DNA from: Mucilaginibacter sp.
Lineage (GTDB): Bacteria; Bacteroidota; Bacteroidia; Sphingobacteriales; Sphingobacteriaceae
Length of the DNA stretch: 64,000 nucleotides
NCBI RefSeq assembly: GCF_028288205.1
Contig: NZ_JAQBOD010000036.1
Location: forward strand, 1 to 64,000
Direction: 5' to 3'
The position numbers and the translations under genes were made by a program. The notes beneath the pieces were generated by a model. That model was given only the letters and a program-made list of their open reading frames with translations. It ran no database searches and was not told the origin of the DNA. Positions 54,342 to 63,428 of this stretch are shown here, piece by piece; positions within the stretch are counted from its first letter, which is position 1; each line of letters starts with the position of its first letter.

Positions 54342-54888
54342 GGTAATTCCTTTTTGACAGGTAAAATTCCTTATAACGGGTTACCCGAACCGGCAGTTTT
54401 AAAAAAGGGTGAAATATTTAATCATGCACATCAATACGGGGTATTAGGTGTGTTCCTGTAATTAATTAAAATCTTTCACCAAACTTTTGGACTCCCATAT
54501 CATATAAAACTATCCTCCCAACTTTGGCTTAAATTCTACAAGCCATGATAAACAACACCATCAATAAAGAAGCCGCAGGCTCAAAACTCACACCACAGGT
54601 CAAACGCATAAGGCAACAACCCCGCCATCCGATCCGGCGACTCTTACGCTCTTTTGAGCCGCTGGAAAAGTCCGATCAATCCACCAAACCAAAGGGCTGA
54701 TAAGCTCAAAACCAACGATCAGTTTAATAACAGTACGGGTTCCGAAACGGCACCGGTAGGTGGCCGTTTCAAACGTGGCAGCGTTCAGCAAAGATGTATT
54801 TTTGTCCCCAAAAATATCTTTGCCGCCTGCTGCGGAGCTTACCGGGGTTCGGAACTCACCCCTTTTAGGAGCCTGAAACATCTTGTTT
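54342..54888. other. Non-coding region upstream of mobC, candidate oriT of element B
   Basis: Contains hairpin AAAGAT-gt-ATTTTTG-tccc-CAAAAAT-ATCTTT (54790-54821) and a CCGC/GCGG stem right after it. A 51-codon frame at 54545-54700 (MINNTINKEAAGSKLTPQ) is possible but unsupported. A CATAAGGACGAGA string at 54937 inside the next gene also occurs in element A at 47679. Confidence 0.45.
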
Positions 54889-55296
54889 ATGCCAAGAAAA
54901 AAAGCAGCAAACCAGGAAGCTTTATTAACCTGTTCCATAAGGACGAGAGTAACCGCAACCGTATGGAACAGATTGAAAAAGGTAATGGTTAAAAGCGATT
55001 GCCAAAGTATGGGTGAATTGGCCCGTAAGATCCTCTCCAAAGAAGAAATCAAATGCTTTTATATAGACGCTTCCCTGAATACGGCTATGGAAGAACTGGC
55101 CCTGATAAGAAAAGAGTTAAAAGCCATCGGCCATAACATCAACCAATTAACCAAAAGGTATCATAGCACACCTGATGAAAGCATAAAAGCCTTTTACACC
55201 CTGAAAGTTGCCGAACTCTACAAAGTTGTAGATGGAAAAGTGGATGAATTATTAGTGATCGTTTCTAAACTGGCTTTGAAATGGTTGCAAAGATAA
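54889..55296 (+). CDS. MobC-like relaxosome protein, element B
   Basis: A 135-aa basic protein starting MPRKKAANQEALLTCS. RHH-like DNA-binding part (SIRTRVTATVWNRLKKVMVKSDCQSMGELARKIL) and the MobC motif IRKELKAIGHNINQLTKRYH near residue 90. Its last 16 bp overlap the relaxase start, so the two are coupled. I prefer the ATG at 54889 over 54883. Confidence 0.82.
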   Translation: MPRKKAANQEALLTCSIRTRVTATVWNRLKKVMVKSDCQSMGELARKILSKEEIKCFYIDASLNTAMEELALIRKELKAIGHNINQLTKRYHSTPDESIKAFYTLKVAELYKVVDGKVDELLVIVSKLALKWLQR

Positions 55297-56525
55297 CGAT
55301 AGGGAAAAGAATCCGGGGCATCCTGCACTACAACGAAAACAAGGTTAGCGCAGGGCAGGCACAATTGATTATGGCCAGCGGCTTTGCCGGGGAGATAGGG
55401 CAAATGAGTTTTGAAAACAAGCTGAAGCGTTTTGAAAATTTAATGATACTCAGCGAAAAGGTTAAAACCAATGCCTTGCATATTTCCCTCAACTTTGATG
55501 CAACTGAAAAACTGGACAACGCCAAGATGCAGGCCATCGCGGCATCCTATATGGACAAGATTGGCTTTGGCGACCAGCCATTCCTGGTTTACCGCCATAA
55601 CGATGCTGCGCATCATCACATCCATATTGTCACCACCAACATACAGCCCTATAAAAAGCGGATTGAAACCCACAACATCGGGCTGCTCGTGTCCGAGCCG
55701 GCCCGCAAGCAGATCGAGCAGGAGTTTAACCTTGTTAAAGCCGAAAGCAAAGCGTTCAAAACCCAGGCGGCCATCAAACCCGCCGACCCCGAGAAAGCTA
55801 TATATGGTCACCTGCCAACCAAACGGGCAATCAGCAATGTGGTGGGTGCCGTGGTCAGCCAGTATAAATTCACTTCGCTTGCGGAATTAAACGCTGTATT
55901 AAGGCAATTCAATGTCGTTGCAGACCGGGGAAAGGAAGATACCTTAATGTTTCAAAAAAAAGGGCTGATCTATTCCTTATTAGATAAAAACGATAACCCA
56001 ATAGGTATTCCGATCAAAGCCAGCGCCTTTTACAGCAAGCCGACTTTAGCCAACCTGGAAAAGAAGTTTGAGCAAAATATCGAAAAACGGAAACCTTACC
56101 GCGAAGATTTGAAAGAAGAAATTGAAAAGGTTTTCAAAGCTTACCGGCAGATCACAAAAGAAACCTTCATCCGGGAACTGCAAAAGGAAAACATTCAGGC
56201 CATATTCCGGCAGAATGAACAAGGGCTTACCTACGGGGTAACATTTGTCGATAACACGAATAAAGCTGTGTTTAAAGGTAGTGACCTGAGCAAGAATTAC
56301 AGCGCAAAAAACCTTACGGAAAGATTTAGCCAAACAGACCAGCCCTTTAAACGCACGACCCCGACAACCAACTACTTAAAAACAAATGAGCAGGCAGAGC
56401 AATACCTGAAACCAAGTGGCTTTGAGAAAATAATACAAACGCTTACGGGTAAATCTGCGGGAGATACCGCACCGCTTACACCACGAAAAAAGAGAAAGAA
56501 GAAAGAACAGGGTATGCACCTGTAA
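55281..56525 (+). CDS. Relaxase, element B (MOBP type)
   Basis: A 414-aa mobilisation nuclease. Candidate catalytic tyrosine Y17 in RGILHYNENK; metal-binding histidines in HNDAAHHHIHIVTTNI near residue 112; ALHISLNF is a further family block. The C-terminal 150 residues carry a basic tail (KKRKKKEQ). It shares the domain with the element A relaxase but is clearly different in sequence. Followed 30 bp later by the coupling protein. Confidence 0.9.
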   Translation: MVAKITIGKRIRGILHYNENKVSAGQAQLIMASGFAGEIGQMSFENKLKRFENLMILSEKVKTNALHISLNFDATEKLDNAKMQAIAASYMDKIGFGDQPFLVYRHNDAAHHHIHIVTTNIQPYKKRIETHNIGLLVSEPARKQIEQEFNLVKAESKAFKTQAAIKPADPEKAIYGHLPTKRAISNVVGAVVSQYKFTSLAELNAVLRQFNVVADRGKEDTLMFQKKGLIYSLLDKNDNPIGIPIKASAFYSKPTLANLEKKFEQNIEKRKPYREDLKEEIEKVFKAYRQITKETFIRELQKENIQAIFRQNEQGLTYGVTFVDNTNKAVFKGSDLSKNYSAKNLTERFSQTDQPFKRTTPTTNYLKTNEQAEQYLKPSGFEKIIQTLTGKSAGDTAPLTPRKKRKKKEQGMHL

Positions 56526-56555
56526 CAGATTAAACCATAAACAGAAAGGATTTTT

Positions 56556-58580
56556 ATGCAAACCGGGGAAGACCTGCAAGGATTACGTAAGATCATTGAT
56601 TTTACAAGGCTAATCAGCATTTTTATATTGGCCATCCACTTTTATATAGCTTGTTATATTGCTTTTGAACAATGGCATTGGACGGCAACCATCACTACAC
56701 GCATCATAACCAATATTGCCAAAACAGGGCTGTTTAGTAATATATGGAAGCCAAAATTGGCGGCTTTGCTATTCTTGCTGATCTCTTTAATAGGCGCAAA
56801 AGGCAGGAAAGAAGAAAAGATAGATAAGCGGGCCATTGCTGCATATATCATCAGCGGGTTATTGCTTTACTTTATCAGTATTCTTTGCTTCTATATCCAA
56901 ACATCCGCTGCGATTATCACAACCTTATACATAGGCATAACAGCTATTGGTTATTTGTTGATCTTAACCGGTGGGACATTATTATCCCGCTTAATTAAGA
57001 TCAGTTTACAAAATGATGTTTTCAATACCGAGAACGAGACGTTCCCCCAAGAAGAAAGATTGTTGGAAAATGAGTATTCCATTAACCTGCCTGCCGTCTA
57101 TAATTTAAAAGGCAAGCTTCGTAAAAGCTGGATTAATTTCATCAACCCCTTTCGTGGCCTATTGGTAATAGGTACGCCAGGTGCCGGTAAATCTTATTTT
57201 GTTATAAGGCATATCATTGAACAGCATATCAAAAAAGGGTTCAGCATGTTCCTTTACGATTTTAAGTTTGATGATCTTTCTGTTTTGGTTTACAACGCCT
57301 TACTGAAATACCAGCATCACTATAAGGTTAAACCTACTTTTTGGGTGATCGACTTTGATAAAATCCAGCACCGGGGAAACCCGCTATATCCCGAAAGCAT
57401 GGAAGATATTACAGACGCTTCAGAATCATCGAGGACGATCATGTTAGGGCTTAACCGGGACTGGATCAAAAAACAGGGGGATTTTTTTGTCGAAAGCCCG
57501 ATCAATTTTTTAACCGCAATTATATGGTATCTGCGTAAATACAAGGATGGCAGGTATTGTACGGTTCCCCATGTAATTGAATTGGCCCAAATAGATTACG
57601 ACCCGCTATTTGCCGTATTGCAAGAGGAAGAAGAAATCAAAGTATTGATCAATCCTTTTGTTTCGGCTTTCAGGAATAAAGCGAAGGAGCAATTAGAGGG
57701 GCAAATAGCCTCTGCTAAAATTGGGTTGGCGCGCCTTTCCTCTCCAAAGCTTTATTACGTATTGAGCGGGAATGATTTTACTTTAGACATCAACAATCCG
57801 TTAGCGCCCAAAATTGTATGTGTCGGTAATAACCCGCAGAAATCACAGGTTTATGGCGCGGTTCTTTCACTTTATATTTCAAGGATGATAAAATTGGCCA
57901 ACTGCAAGGGCCAAATGAAAAGCAGCTTGATATTCGATGAGTTTCCGACCATTTATTTTAATAACATGGATAGCCTGATTGCAACGGCCCGTTCCAATAA
58001 AGTAGCGACAACCTTAGCTGTTCAGGATTATAGCCAACTCAAAAAGGACTATGGGCATGACCAGGCCGAAGTGATCATGAATATTGTTGGAAATGTAATC
58101 AGCGGCCAGGTGAACGGTGATACAGCGAAACAATTATCTGAACGGTTCGGAAAGATCGTACAGGACAGGCAAAGCATCTCCATCAATAGTGAGGATACTT
58201 CAACAAGCAGGTCAACGCAATTAGACTATGCGATACCGGCTTCAAAGATCGCTTCACTATCGTCCGGCCAGTTTGCGGGTATGGTAGCGGACGACCCGGA
58301 TAATAAGATTGCCTTAAAGGTGTTTCATAATGAAATTCAAAACGATCACGAAGCATTAAAAAAGGCAGATAGCAGGAACAAACCAATACCCACAGTTAAA
58401 AATGTGACTGATGAGGAGATCATGGAAAATTATAAAAGGATAAAAAATGAAATTGAGGACCTTATCAATTGTGAACTCACCTTATTAAAAGCAAAGGATA
58501 TTTTAGAGGAAGCAGAACAAGGATCAGAGGCAGAACCGCCGGAAAATGAATCATCAAACGGACACGCAATCTCTATGTGA
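56556..58580 (+). CDS. Type IV coupling protein (TraG/VirD4-like ATPase, Bacteroidetes MobC/YWFCY type)
   Basis: A 674-aa membrane ATPase that brings the relaxosome to the secretion channel. Four hydrophobic helices occupy the first 150 residues. Walker A IGTPGAGKSYF is near residue 206, Walker B LIFDEFPTIYF near 457. C-terminal part with ATTLAVQDYSQLKKDYG and ISGQVNGDTAKQLSERFG. Its presence means element B encodes at least relaxase plus coupling factor; the channel may be supplied elsewhere or lie right of the window. Confidence 0.9.
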   Translation: MQTGEDLQGLRKIIDFTRLISIFILAIHFYIACYIAFEQWHWTATITTRIITNIAKTGLFSNIWKPKLAALLFLLISLIGAKGRKEEKIDKRAIAAYIISGLLLYFISILCFYIQTSAAIITTLYIGITAIGYLLILTGGTLLSRLIKISLQNDVFNTENETFPQEERLLENEYSINLPAVYNLKGKLRKSWINFINPFRGLLVIGTPGAGKSYFVIRHIIEQHIKKGFSMFLYDFKFDDLSVLVYNALLKYQHHYKVKPTFWVIDFDKIQHRGNPLYPESMEDITDASESSRTIMLGLNRDWIKKQGDFFVESPINFLTAIIWYLRKYKDGRYCTVPHVIELAQIDYDPLFAVLQEEEEIKVLINPFVSAFRNKAKEQLEGQIASAKIGLARLSSPKLYYVLSGNDFTLDINNPLAPKIVCVGNNPQKSQVYGAVLSLYISRMIKLANCKGQMKSSLIFDEFPTIYFNNMDSLIATARSNKVATTLAVQDYSQLKKDYGHDQAEVIMNIVGNVISGQVNGDTAKQLSERFGKIVQDRQSISINSEDTSTSRSTQLDYAIPASKIASLSSGQFAGMVADDPDNKIALKVFHNEIQNDHEALKKADSRNKPIPTVKNVTDEEIMENYKRIKNEIEDLINCELTLLKAKDILEEAEQGSEAEPPENESSNGHAISM

Positions 58581-58652
58581 TAAATTCCTTTTTTATAAAT
58601 TCCTTCAAAATAATTTTGATTTTCGTTATCTTCGTTTGATGTTTTCTAACAC

Positions 58653-59282
58653 ATGCGAAAAGGAAAGGACTTAAAAGCTGAATGGAACGCTTTCGTTGAA
58701 AACGGGAGCGAACAGGCTTTTTATAATCTTTATGATCATTACCACGATTACCTGCTTTATATCGGTATCCAGAAAGAAATGCCGATGGAAAAGGTTAAGG
58801 ATTGTATAAATGATCTCTTTCTATATGTTTTTGAAAACCGTTTAAAGTTGCACACGGTTAACCACCACCATAATTACCTCGTCACTATTTTTTTACGCAG
58901 CCTGTTCCGCAAAGAGCATTTCAGCAGTTCGGAAAGTTTGACATTTGATGAAGAACAAACCCCGGATATGCCCGCTTATCCATCTGCCGAAGCCTTATAT
59001 ATTCAACAAAACGTCCAGGAACAAGTTGCTCAAACCCTGAAAAAATATATGGACAAGCTTTCGGTAAGCCAATCCCGAATGATCTATCAGAAATTCTATT
59101 TGGGTCTGACTTATGAGGAAATTGCGCAGGCCAACGGCGTTTCGGTCAAGACGGTTTATAATACCATTTTGCAGGCGGTAGCGAAACTCAAAAAGCTGAT
59201 AGGCACCCAACATATCGGCACCCTTGCCGTTACTATTTCTTTGCTCGGCACGCTTATTTTATTTTTCTTCAAAATTTCATAG
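58653..59282 (+). CDS. ECF sigma factor, FecI-like, with C-terminal hydrophobic segment
   Basis: A 209-aa sigma-70 protein. Region 2 is about residues 15-85 (FYNLYDHYHDYLLYIGIQ, FLYVFENRLKLHTV), region 4 about 125-180 (RMIYQKFYLGLTYEEIAQANGVSVKTVYNTI). The last 20 residues, LAVTISLLGTLILFFFKIS, form a probable membrane helix, unusual for a free sigma factor but seen in Bacteroidetes outer-membrane-transport sigma factors. The FecR gene follows after 48 bp. It should control the TonB receptor downstream. Confidence 0.88.
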   Translation: MRKGKDLKAEWNAFVENGSEQAFYNLYDHYHDYLLYIGIQKEMPMEKVKDCINDLFLYVFENRLKLHTVNHHHNYLVTIFLRSLFRKEHFSSSESLTFDEEQTPDMPAYPSAEALYIQQNVQEQVAQTLKKYMDKLSVSQSRMIYQKFYLGLTYEEIAQANGVSVKTVYNTILQAVAKLKKLIGTQHIGTLAVTISLLGTLILFFFKIS

Positions 59283-59330
59283 GAATAAATCAAGCTTTCT
59301 ACTCTATTGTCCGGTATTTAAATTAATCAA

Positions 59331-60515
59331 ATGCAGGACACGGACGTTGCACAATTTATTAATCAGGAAAGTTTTCTGAATTATTGTTTTAACAGGAACG
59401 ATGAAGATGTGCGGTATTGGGAAAAATGGCTGATCGAAAATCCCGAGCATGTTTTACAGGTAGAGGCCATGAAACAGATACTGATCCTCATGGCCCAGGA
59501 ATCGCGCGGGAGGTTAAAACAGCAGCATTTTTCAGAGCTTCAGGAAAAGATAAAACAATCATCGTCCCCACAAATCATTAAAAAAATTAGCCTTTGGCCC
59601 CGCTACGCTGTCGCTGCATCAATATTATTATTTCTTTCCATCGGCGGTTACTATATATTTCATAAGCAACCTACCCAACAAACAGCCCAAATCCAAAAAC
59701 AGGATATCGCTCCTGGCGGCAATAAGGCCATCCTCACTTTAGCCAACGGTCAGAGACTAATTTTAACCGGGGCTAAAAATGGCCTGTTAGCCAATCAAGG
59801 CAACACGACGATCAATAAAACAGCAGACGGTAAGGTCGTTTATAATGCTGCTGCATCCGAGAGTGATAAAGTGATATACAACACCATGACAACACCTCGT
59901 GGTGGACAATACCACCTCACTTTAGTGGATGGTACAGACGTATGGCTCAATGCGATGTCATCTATTAAATATCCTACAGCATTTACAGGTAAAGATCGTC
60001 AAGTCGAAATTACGGGCGAAGCTTATTTTGAAGTGGCGCATAATCCCGCCAAGCCCTTCCGCATAATGTCAAGTGGTCAGACAGTCGAAGTGTTGGGGAC
60101 GCATTTTAATGTCAATGGATATCCAGATGAATCAGAGACCAAAACTACATTAATTCAAGGAAGTGTTAAAGTAACCAAAACGGGAACGAATGAAACTAAT
60201 ATTCTAAAGCCGGGACAACAAGCAATCCTAAGTGACAGGCTGTTCGCAATTTCCAATGTGAAGACAGATGATGCAATAGCCTGGAAAAACGGCTATTTTA
60301 TGTTTAACAATGAACCGCTGGAAAGTGTCATGCGCAAGATATCCCGGTGGTATGACGTAGATATTGAATATAGGGATAGCGGGCTTAAAAAAGAAAACAC
60401 CTATGGGTCTTTAAGCAGATTCAGCGATGTTTCTAAAGTGTTGAAGTTGTTGGAATTGACAGGTGCTGTTAAATTTCATATCGCAGGAAATAAGATCATC
60501 GTAAGCAAAAATTAA
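59331..60515 (+). CDS. FecR-family anti-sigma factor
   Basis: A 394-aa inner-membrane regulator. A cytoplasmic N-terminus of about 85 residues (sigma-binding), a transmembrane helix (YAVAASILLFLSIGGYYIF), the FecR domain (TTPRGGQYHLTLVDGTDVWLN, VEITGEAYFEVAHNPAKPF) and a C-terminal DUF4974-like domain (GYFMFNNEPLESVMRKISRWYDVDIEY). It relays ligand binding at the receptor to the sigma factor. Gene order sigma-FecR-receptor is the standard transport-signal unit. Confidence 0.93.
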   Translation: MQDTDVAQFINQESFLNYCFNRNDEDVRYWEKWLIENPEHVLQVEAMKQILILMAQESRGRLKQQHFSELQEKIKQSSSPQIIKKISLWPRYAVAASILLFLSIGGYYIFHKQPTQQTAQIQKQDIAPGGNKAILTLANGQRLILTGAKNGLLANQGNTTINKTADGKVVYNAAASESDKVIYNTMTTPRGGQYHLTLVDGTDVWLNAMSSIKYPTAFTGKDRQVEITGEAYFEVAHNPAKPFRIMSSGQTVEVLGTHFNVNGYPDESETKTTLIQGSVKVTKTGTNETNILKPGQQAILSDRLFAISNVKTDDAIAWKNGYFMFNNEPLESVMRKISRWYDVDIEYRDSGLKKENTYGSLSRFSDVSKVLKLLELTGAVKFHIAGNKIIVSKN

Positions 60516-60608
60516 CCCTGAATATCAATTTAAACTTTAAAAACCCAAACAAAATGGAGAAAAAAAAGAAAGGAAATTAAACAACAGAAACAAGGGACAG
60601 GAAAAAGA

Positions 60609-60668
60609 AAAAGGAGTGCTCGACACACCCCTCTTTCAAATACCTGTTTAACCTTCCCGGAAACCGGG
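60609..60668 (+). promoter_or_regulatory. Leader hairpins before the TonB receptor gene
   Basis: An imperfect hairpin AAAAGGAGTG with CACCCCTCTTT (60609-60636) and a perfect CCCGG-aaa-CCGGG (60656-60668) lie in the 200-bp leader. A terminator/attenuator arrangement is common before SusC-like receptor genes. An eight-codon frame (MEKKKKGN, from 60554) precedes them. Confidence 0.4.
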
Positions 60669-60714
60669 AGAACAATTGGGAAACAATAATTCATTTATTA
60701 AACAAGCTTATCAA

Positions 60715-63414
60715 ATGTATAAAATTTACGTTAAAATTTTATGTCAGCATTCACGCTACATACAAAAATTCTTATTAGTCATGAAGTTAGCCGCTATTAT
60801 ATTAATCGCCACGTTCATGCAAGTGAGCGCAGCTACCTTTGGCCAGCAGCTTACCTTAAATCAAAAGAAAGTCACGATAGATGAGGTGTTCCGTCAAATA
60901 CGGAAACAAACTGGTTATGACGTATTGCTTATCGGTTCAAAGATCAATACTGAAAACACGATTGATGCGAAATTTAACCAAGCGCCTTTAAAAGAGGTCT
61001 TGGATAATATTTTATCGGGTAAGGAATTGTCCTATACCATTGACGATAAAACCATCGTCATCAGGGAAAAAGAACCCACCATCTTCGATAAAATTAAATC
61101 AATCCTCTCGCAGATAACGGTCACCGGGAAAATAACCGATGAAAAAAATCAGCCACTTCCCGGTGCTACTGTGCAGGTCAAAGGAAAAAGCAATGTAACT
61201 ATTGCCGACAAAGATGGCGTTTTCAATTTGTCTAATATAGATGAAAATGCCGTTTTGATAATCAGCGTTGTTGGTTATGAAAAGGTAGAGATACCGGTGA
61301 ATGGCAAAACAACCATTAATATCAGCCTGAAAGCTAAGGTCAGTGCCTTGGATGAAGTGGTGGTAGGGGGTAATGTAGTACCGATAACCAGGCGGGCGGA
61401 TATCAACGCAACCGATGTCATTACCTCGCAGCAACTGGAAAATTCGCCTGTTCAGAAATTGGATCAAATCTTTCAGGGATTAGTACCTGGGGTGGCATCT
61501 CCCGATAGAGGATCTGTTTCTACTTTTAATGGAATTGGACTTTCGATCAGGGGTTCCAATGGCATAGCAAGCCCAACACCAATTAAAGTATATATAGATG
61601 GTATTGAGCTGGCGGCTGGCTCCACATTCCTGGAAAATTTTGATAAATCTCTGATTGACCATATTGAAATTACCCGTGGCCCAAGCGCCTCAACTTTATA
61701 CGGATCAGGGGCCAGCAGCGGGATCATTCAGATTTTTACCAAAAAAGGCGTTGATATTAACCAATTGAATTTACAGGTATCAGGCGGTACTATTGAATCC
61801 AAATACATCAAAGGTCCGGTATTCCAGCAAGTGCATAACATCAGTTATGAAGGCGGTAAAAAAGATGCATTTACTTTTAACATCGGTGGTAATTATAGTA
61901 CTTATGGTAATTATATTCCTGATGCAGACGAAAAAGATCGGTCTATCTTCGCTTCAGCCAAAAGTGTCGGCGGTCCTGTACAGATCGGCTTTACGTTAAA
62001 CTATTCGAACGTCGATAACGGAGTTGGAACCAACCCTATTTTAAGCGACAATATATATCCTGCCGCTGTTCGTAATATCGACAAGGTACGTTATACAACC
62101 AATGATCGCCTTTTGGGAACAGATCTAAATTTTAAATTTGCAAAATGGTGGCAGAACACCATAGTTTTAGGCCAGGATTACCAGGAATGGATTTCCAAGA
62201 GTACACTTCCAACGGTAACAAAAACTTATAATTACTATGATTATCAGTACAATACATCCAGTATCCGTTATAACAACGCCATCAATATTTTACCGGATTC
62301 ATCGGCATTTAAATTCAATATTATCAGCGGATTGGAATATAAATATCTTTTATTGAATACTGTGACGGCGACAGGTACCTCTGCCCCTATAGATGGCTCT
62401 GGCACTTATTCAAGCGTGGGTATCAACAGACAACCTCAAAAATCTACTGGTTATTTTATACAGCTGGCACCTTCTTATAAAAATGTACTTTTTTTCAATG
62501 CTGCAGTACGATTTGAAAATAATAGCCTATTTGGAAATAATTACGGCACAGCTGTTTCGCCAAGGATTGGTGTAACCGGAAATTTTCATATAGGTAACGA
62601 CCTTACCCTTAAGCCCCGGATCACTTATGGAAAAGGGACAACGCCACCTCAATTATATTATAAAACAGGTAGTATAGGTGCCACTTCGGTAATATTGCCA
62701 AATCCGGATATACGACCACAGTATCAGCAGGGATTTGACTACGGGTTAGACGGCTTTTTACTTAACAACCGATTAAGGTTTAATATTACCTATTACAATC
62801 AAAAAGCAAAGGATTTATTTGTTGAACCAAGTTTAGGGAAAGACACTTTAGGAAGAGCGCTTTATCAATACACCAATCTTCAGTCCGCTATTAATACGGG
62901 CTATGAAACTGAACTAACTTATCATACGCAGCATCTGAATTTTACAGGAACTTTTTCCATTATCAATAGTAAAGTAGGTGACCTTGGGGCAAATTATACC
63001 GGAACCTATGTTACCGGTCAACAATTGGTCGGCACCACCAACAGGACGGCTGGTTTAAATATCAATTACAGCTTCTTCAAATTATTTAAAGGAGACGCGG
63101 GTGGCGCTATTGCAATGAACCTATCTTATATGAATGGGGTTTATACGTATGATTACCTGGGATATTATAAATATGCCTTTGGTCATGACGGTGATCCCAG
63201 GGGCAGTAACCTTAATAATTACCTGACTACCTACCAACCCGTAACCAAGCTGCAACTTTCCATGAACTATAGGCTGAATCAAAAGCTTTCCTGCTTTTTC
63301 CAGGCAAATAACCTGACCAATAGCAATCGCCCGGAATATCAAAATATTACCCCATTAAAAGGTAGAACTATGTTATTTGGTATTCGTTCAGCACTTAATT
63401 TCAAACAGCAGTAA
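60715..63414 (+). CDS. TonB-dependent outer-membrane receptor with STN signalling domain
   Basis: An 899-aa receptor from the ATG at 60715 (MYKIYVKILCQHSRY, then hydrophobic signal LAAIILIATFMQVSAATFGQ). The STN domain (about 45-115) signals to FecR. A carboxypeptidase-like beta-sandwich (TVTGKITDEKNQPLPGATV) follows, then the plug (NATDVITSQQLENSPVQKL, RGPSASTLYGSGASSG) and a 22-strand-type barrel ending ALNFKQQ. No SusD partner follows, and the size is smaller than SusC, so a peptide or siderophore ligand is likelier than a glycan. Upstream ATG at 60676 adds 13 residues. Confidence 0.9.
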   Translation: MYKIYVKILCQHSRYIQKFLLVMKLAAIILIATFMQVSAATFGQQLTLNQKKVTIDEVFRQIRKQTGYDVLLIGSKINTENTIDAKFNQAPLKEVLDNILSGKELSYTIDDKTIVIREKEPTIFDKIKSILSQITVTGKITDEKNQPLPGATVQVKGKSNVTIADKDGVFNLSNIDENAVLIISVVGYEKVEIPVNGKTTINISLKAKVSALDEVVVGGNVVPITRRADINATDVITSQQLENSPVQKLDQIFQGLVPGVASPDRGSVSTFNGIGLSIRGSNGIASPTPIKVYIDGIELAAGSTFLENFDKSLIDHIEITRGPSASTLYGSGASSGIIQIFTKKGVDINQLNLQVSGGTIESKYIKGPVFQQVHNISYEGGKKDAFTFNIGGNYSTYGNYIPDADEKDRSIFASAKSVGGPVQIGFTLNYSNVDNGVGTNPILSDNIYPAAVRNIDKVRYTTNDRLLGTDLNFKFAKWWQNTIVLGQDYQEWISKSTLPTVTKTYNYYDYQYNTSSIRYNNAINILPDSSAFKFNIISGLEYKYLLLNTVTATGTSAPIDGSGTYSSVGINRQPQKSTGYFIQLAPSYKNVLFFNAAVRFENNSLFGNNYGTAVSPRIGVTGNFHIGNDLTLKPRITYGKGTTPPQLYYKTGSIGATSVILPNPDIRPQYQQGFDYGLDGFLLNNRLRFNITYYNQKAKDLFVEPSLGKDTLGRALYQYTNLQSAINTGYETELTYHTQHLNFTGTFSIINSKVGDLGANYTGTYVTGQQLVGTTNRTAGLNINYSFFKLFKGDAGGAIAMNLSYMNGVYTYDYLGYYKYAFGHDGDPRGSNLNNYLTTYQPVTKLQLSMNYRLNQKLSCFFQANNLTNSNRPEYQNITPLKGRTMLFGIRSALNFKQQ

Positions 63415-63428
63415 ATCAAATAGAAATT

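Noticed and set aside
54654-54992. 112-codon frame overlapping the element B mobC gene
   Set aside because: It overlaps mobC in another frame, covers the hairpin region and has no recognisable domain.
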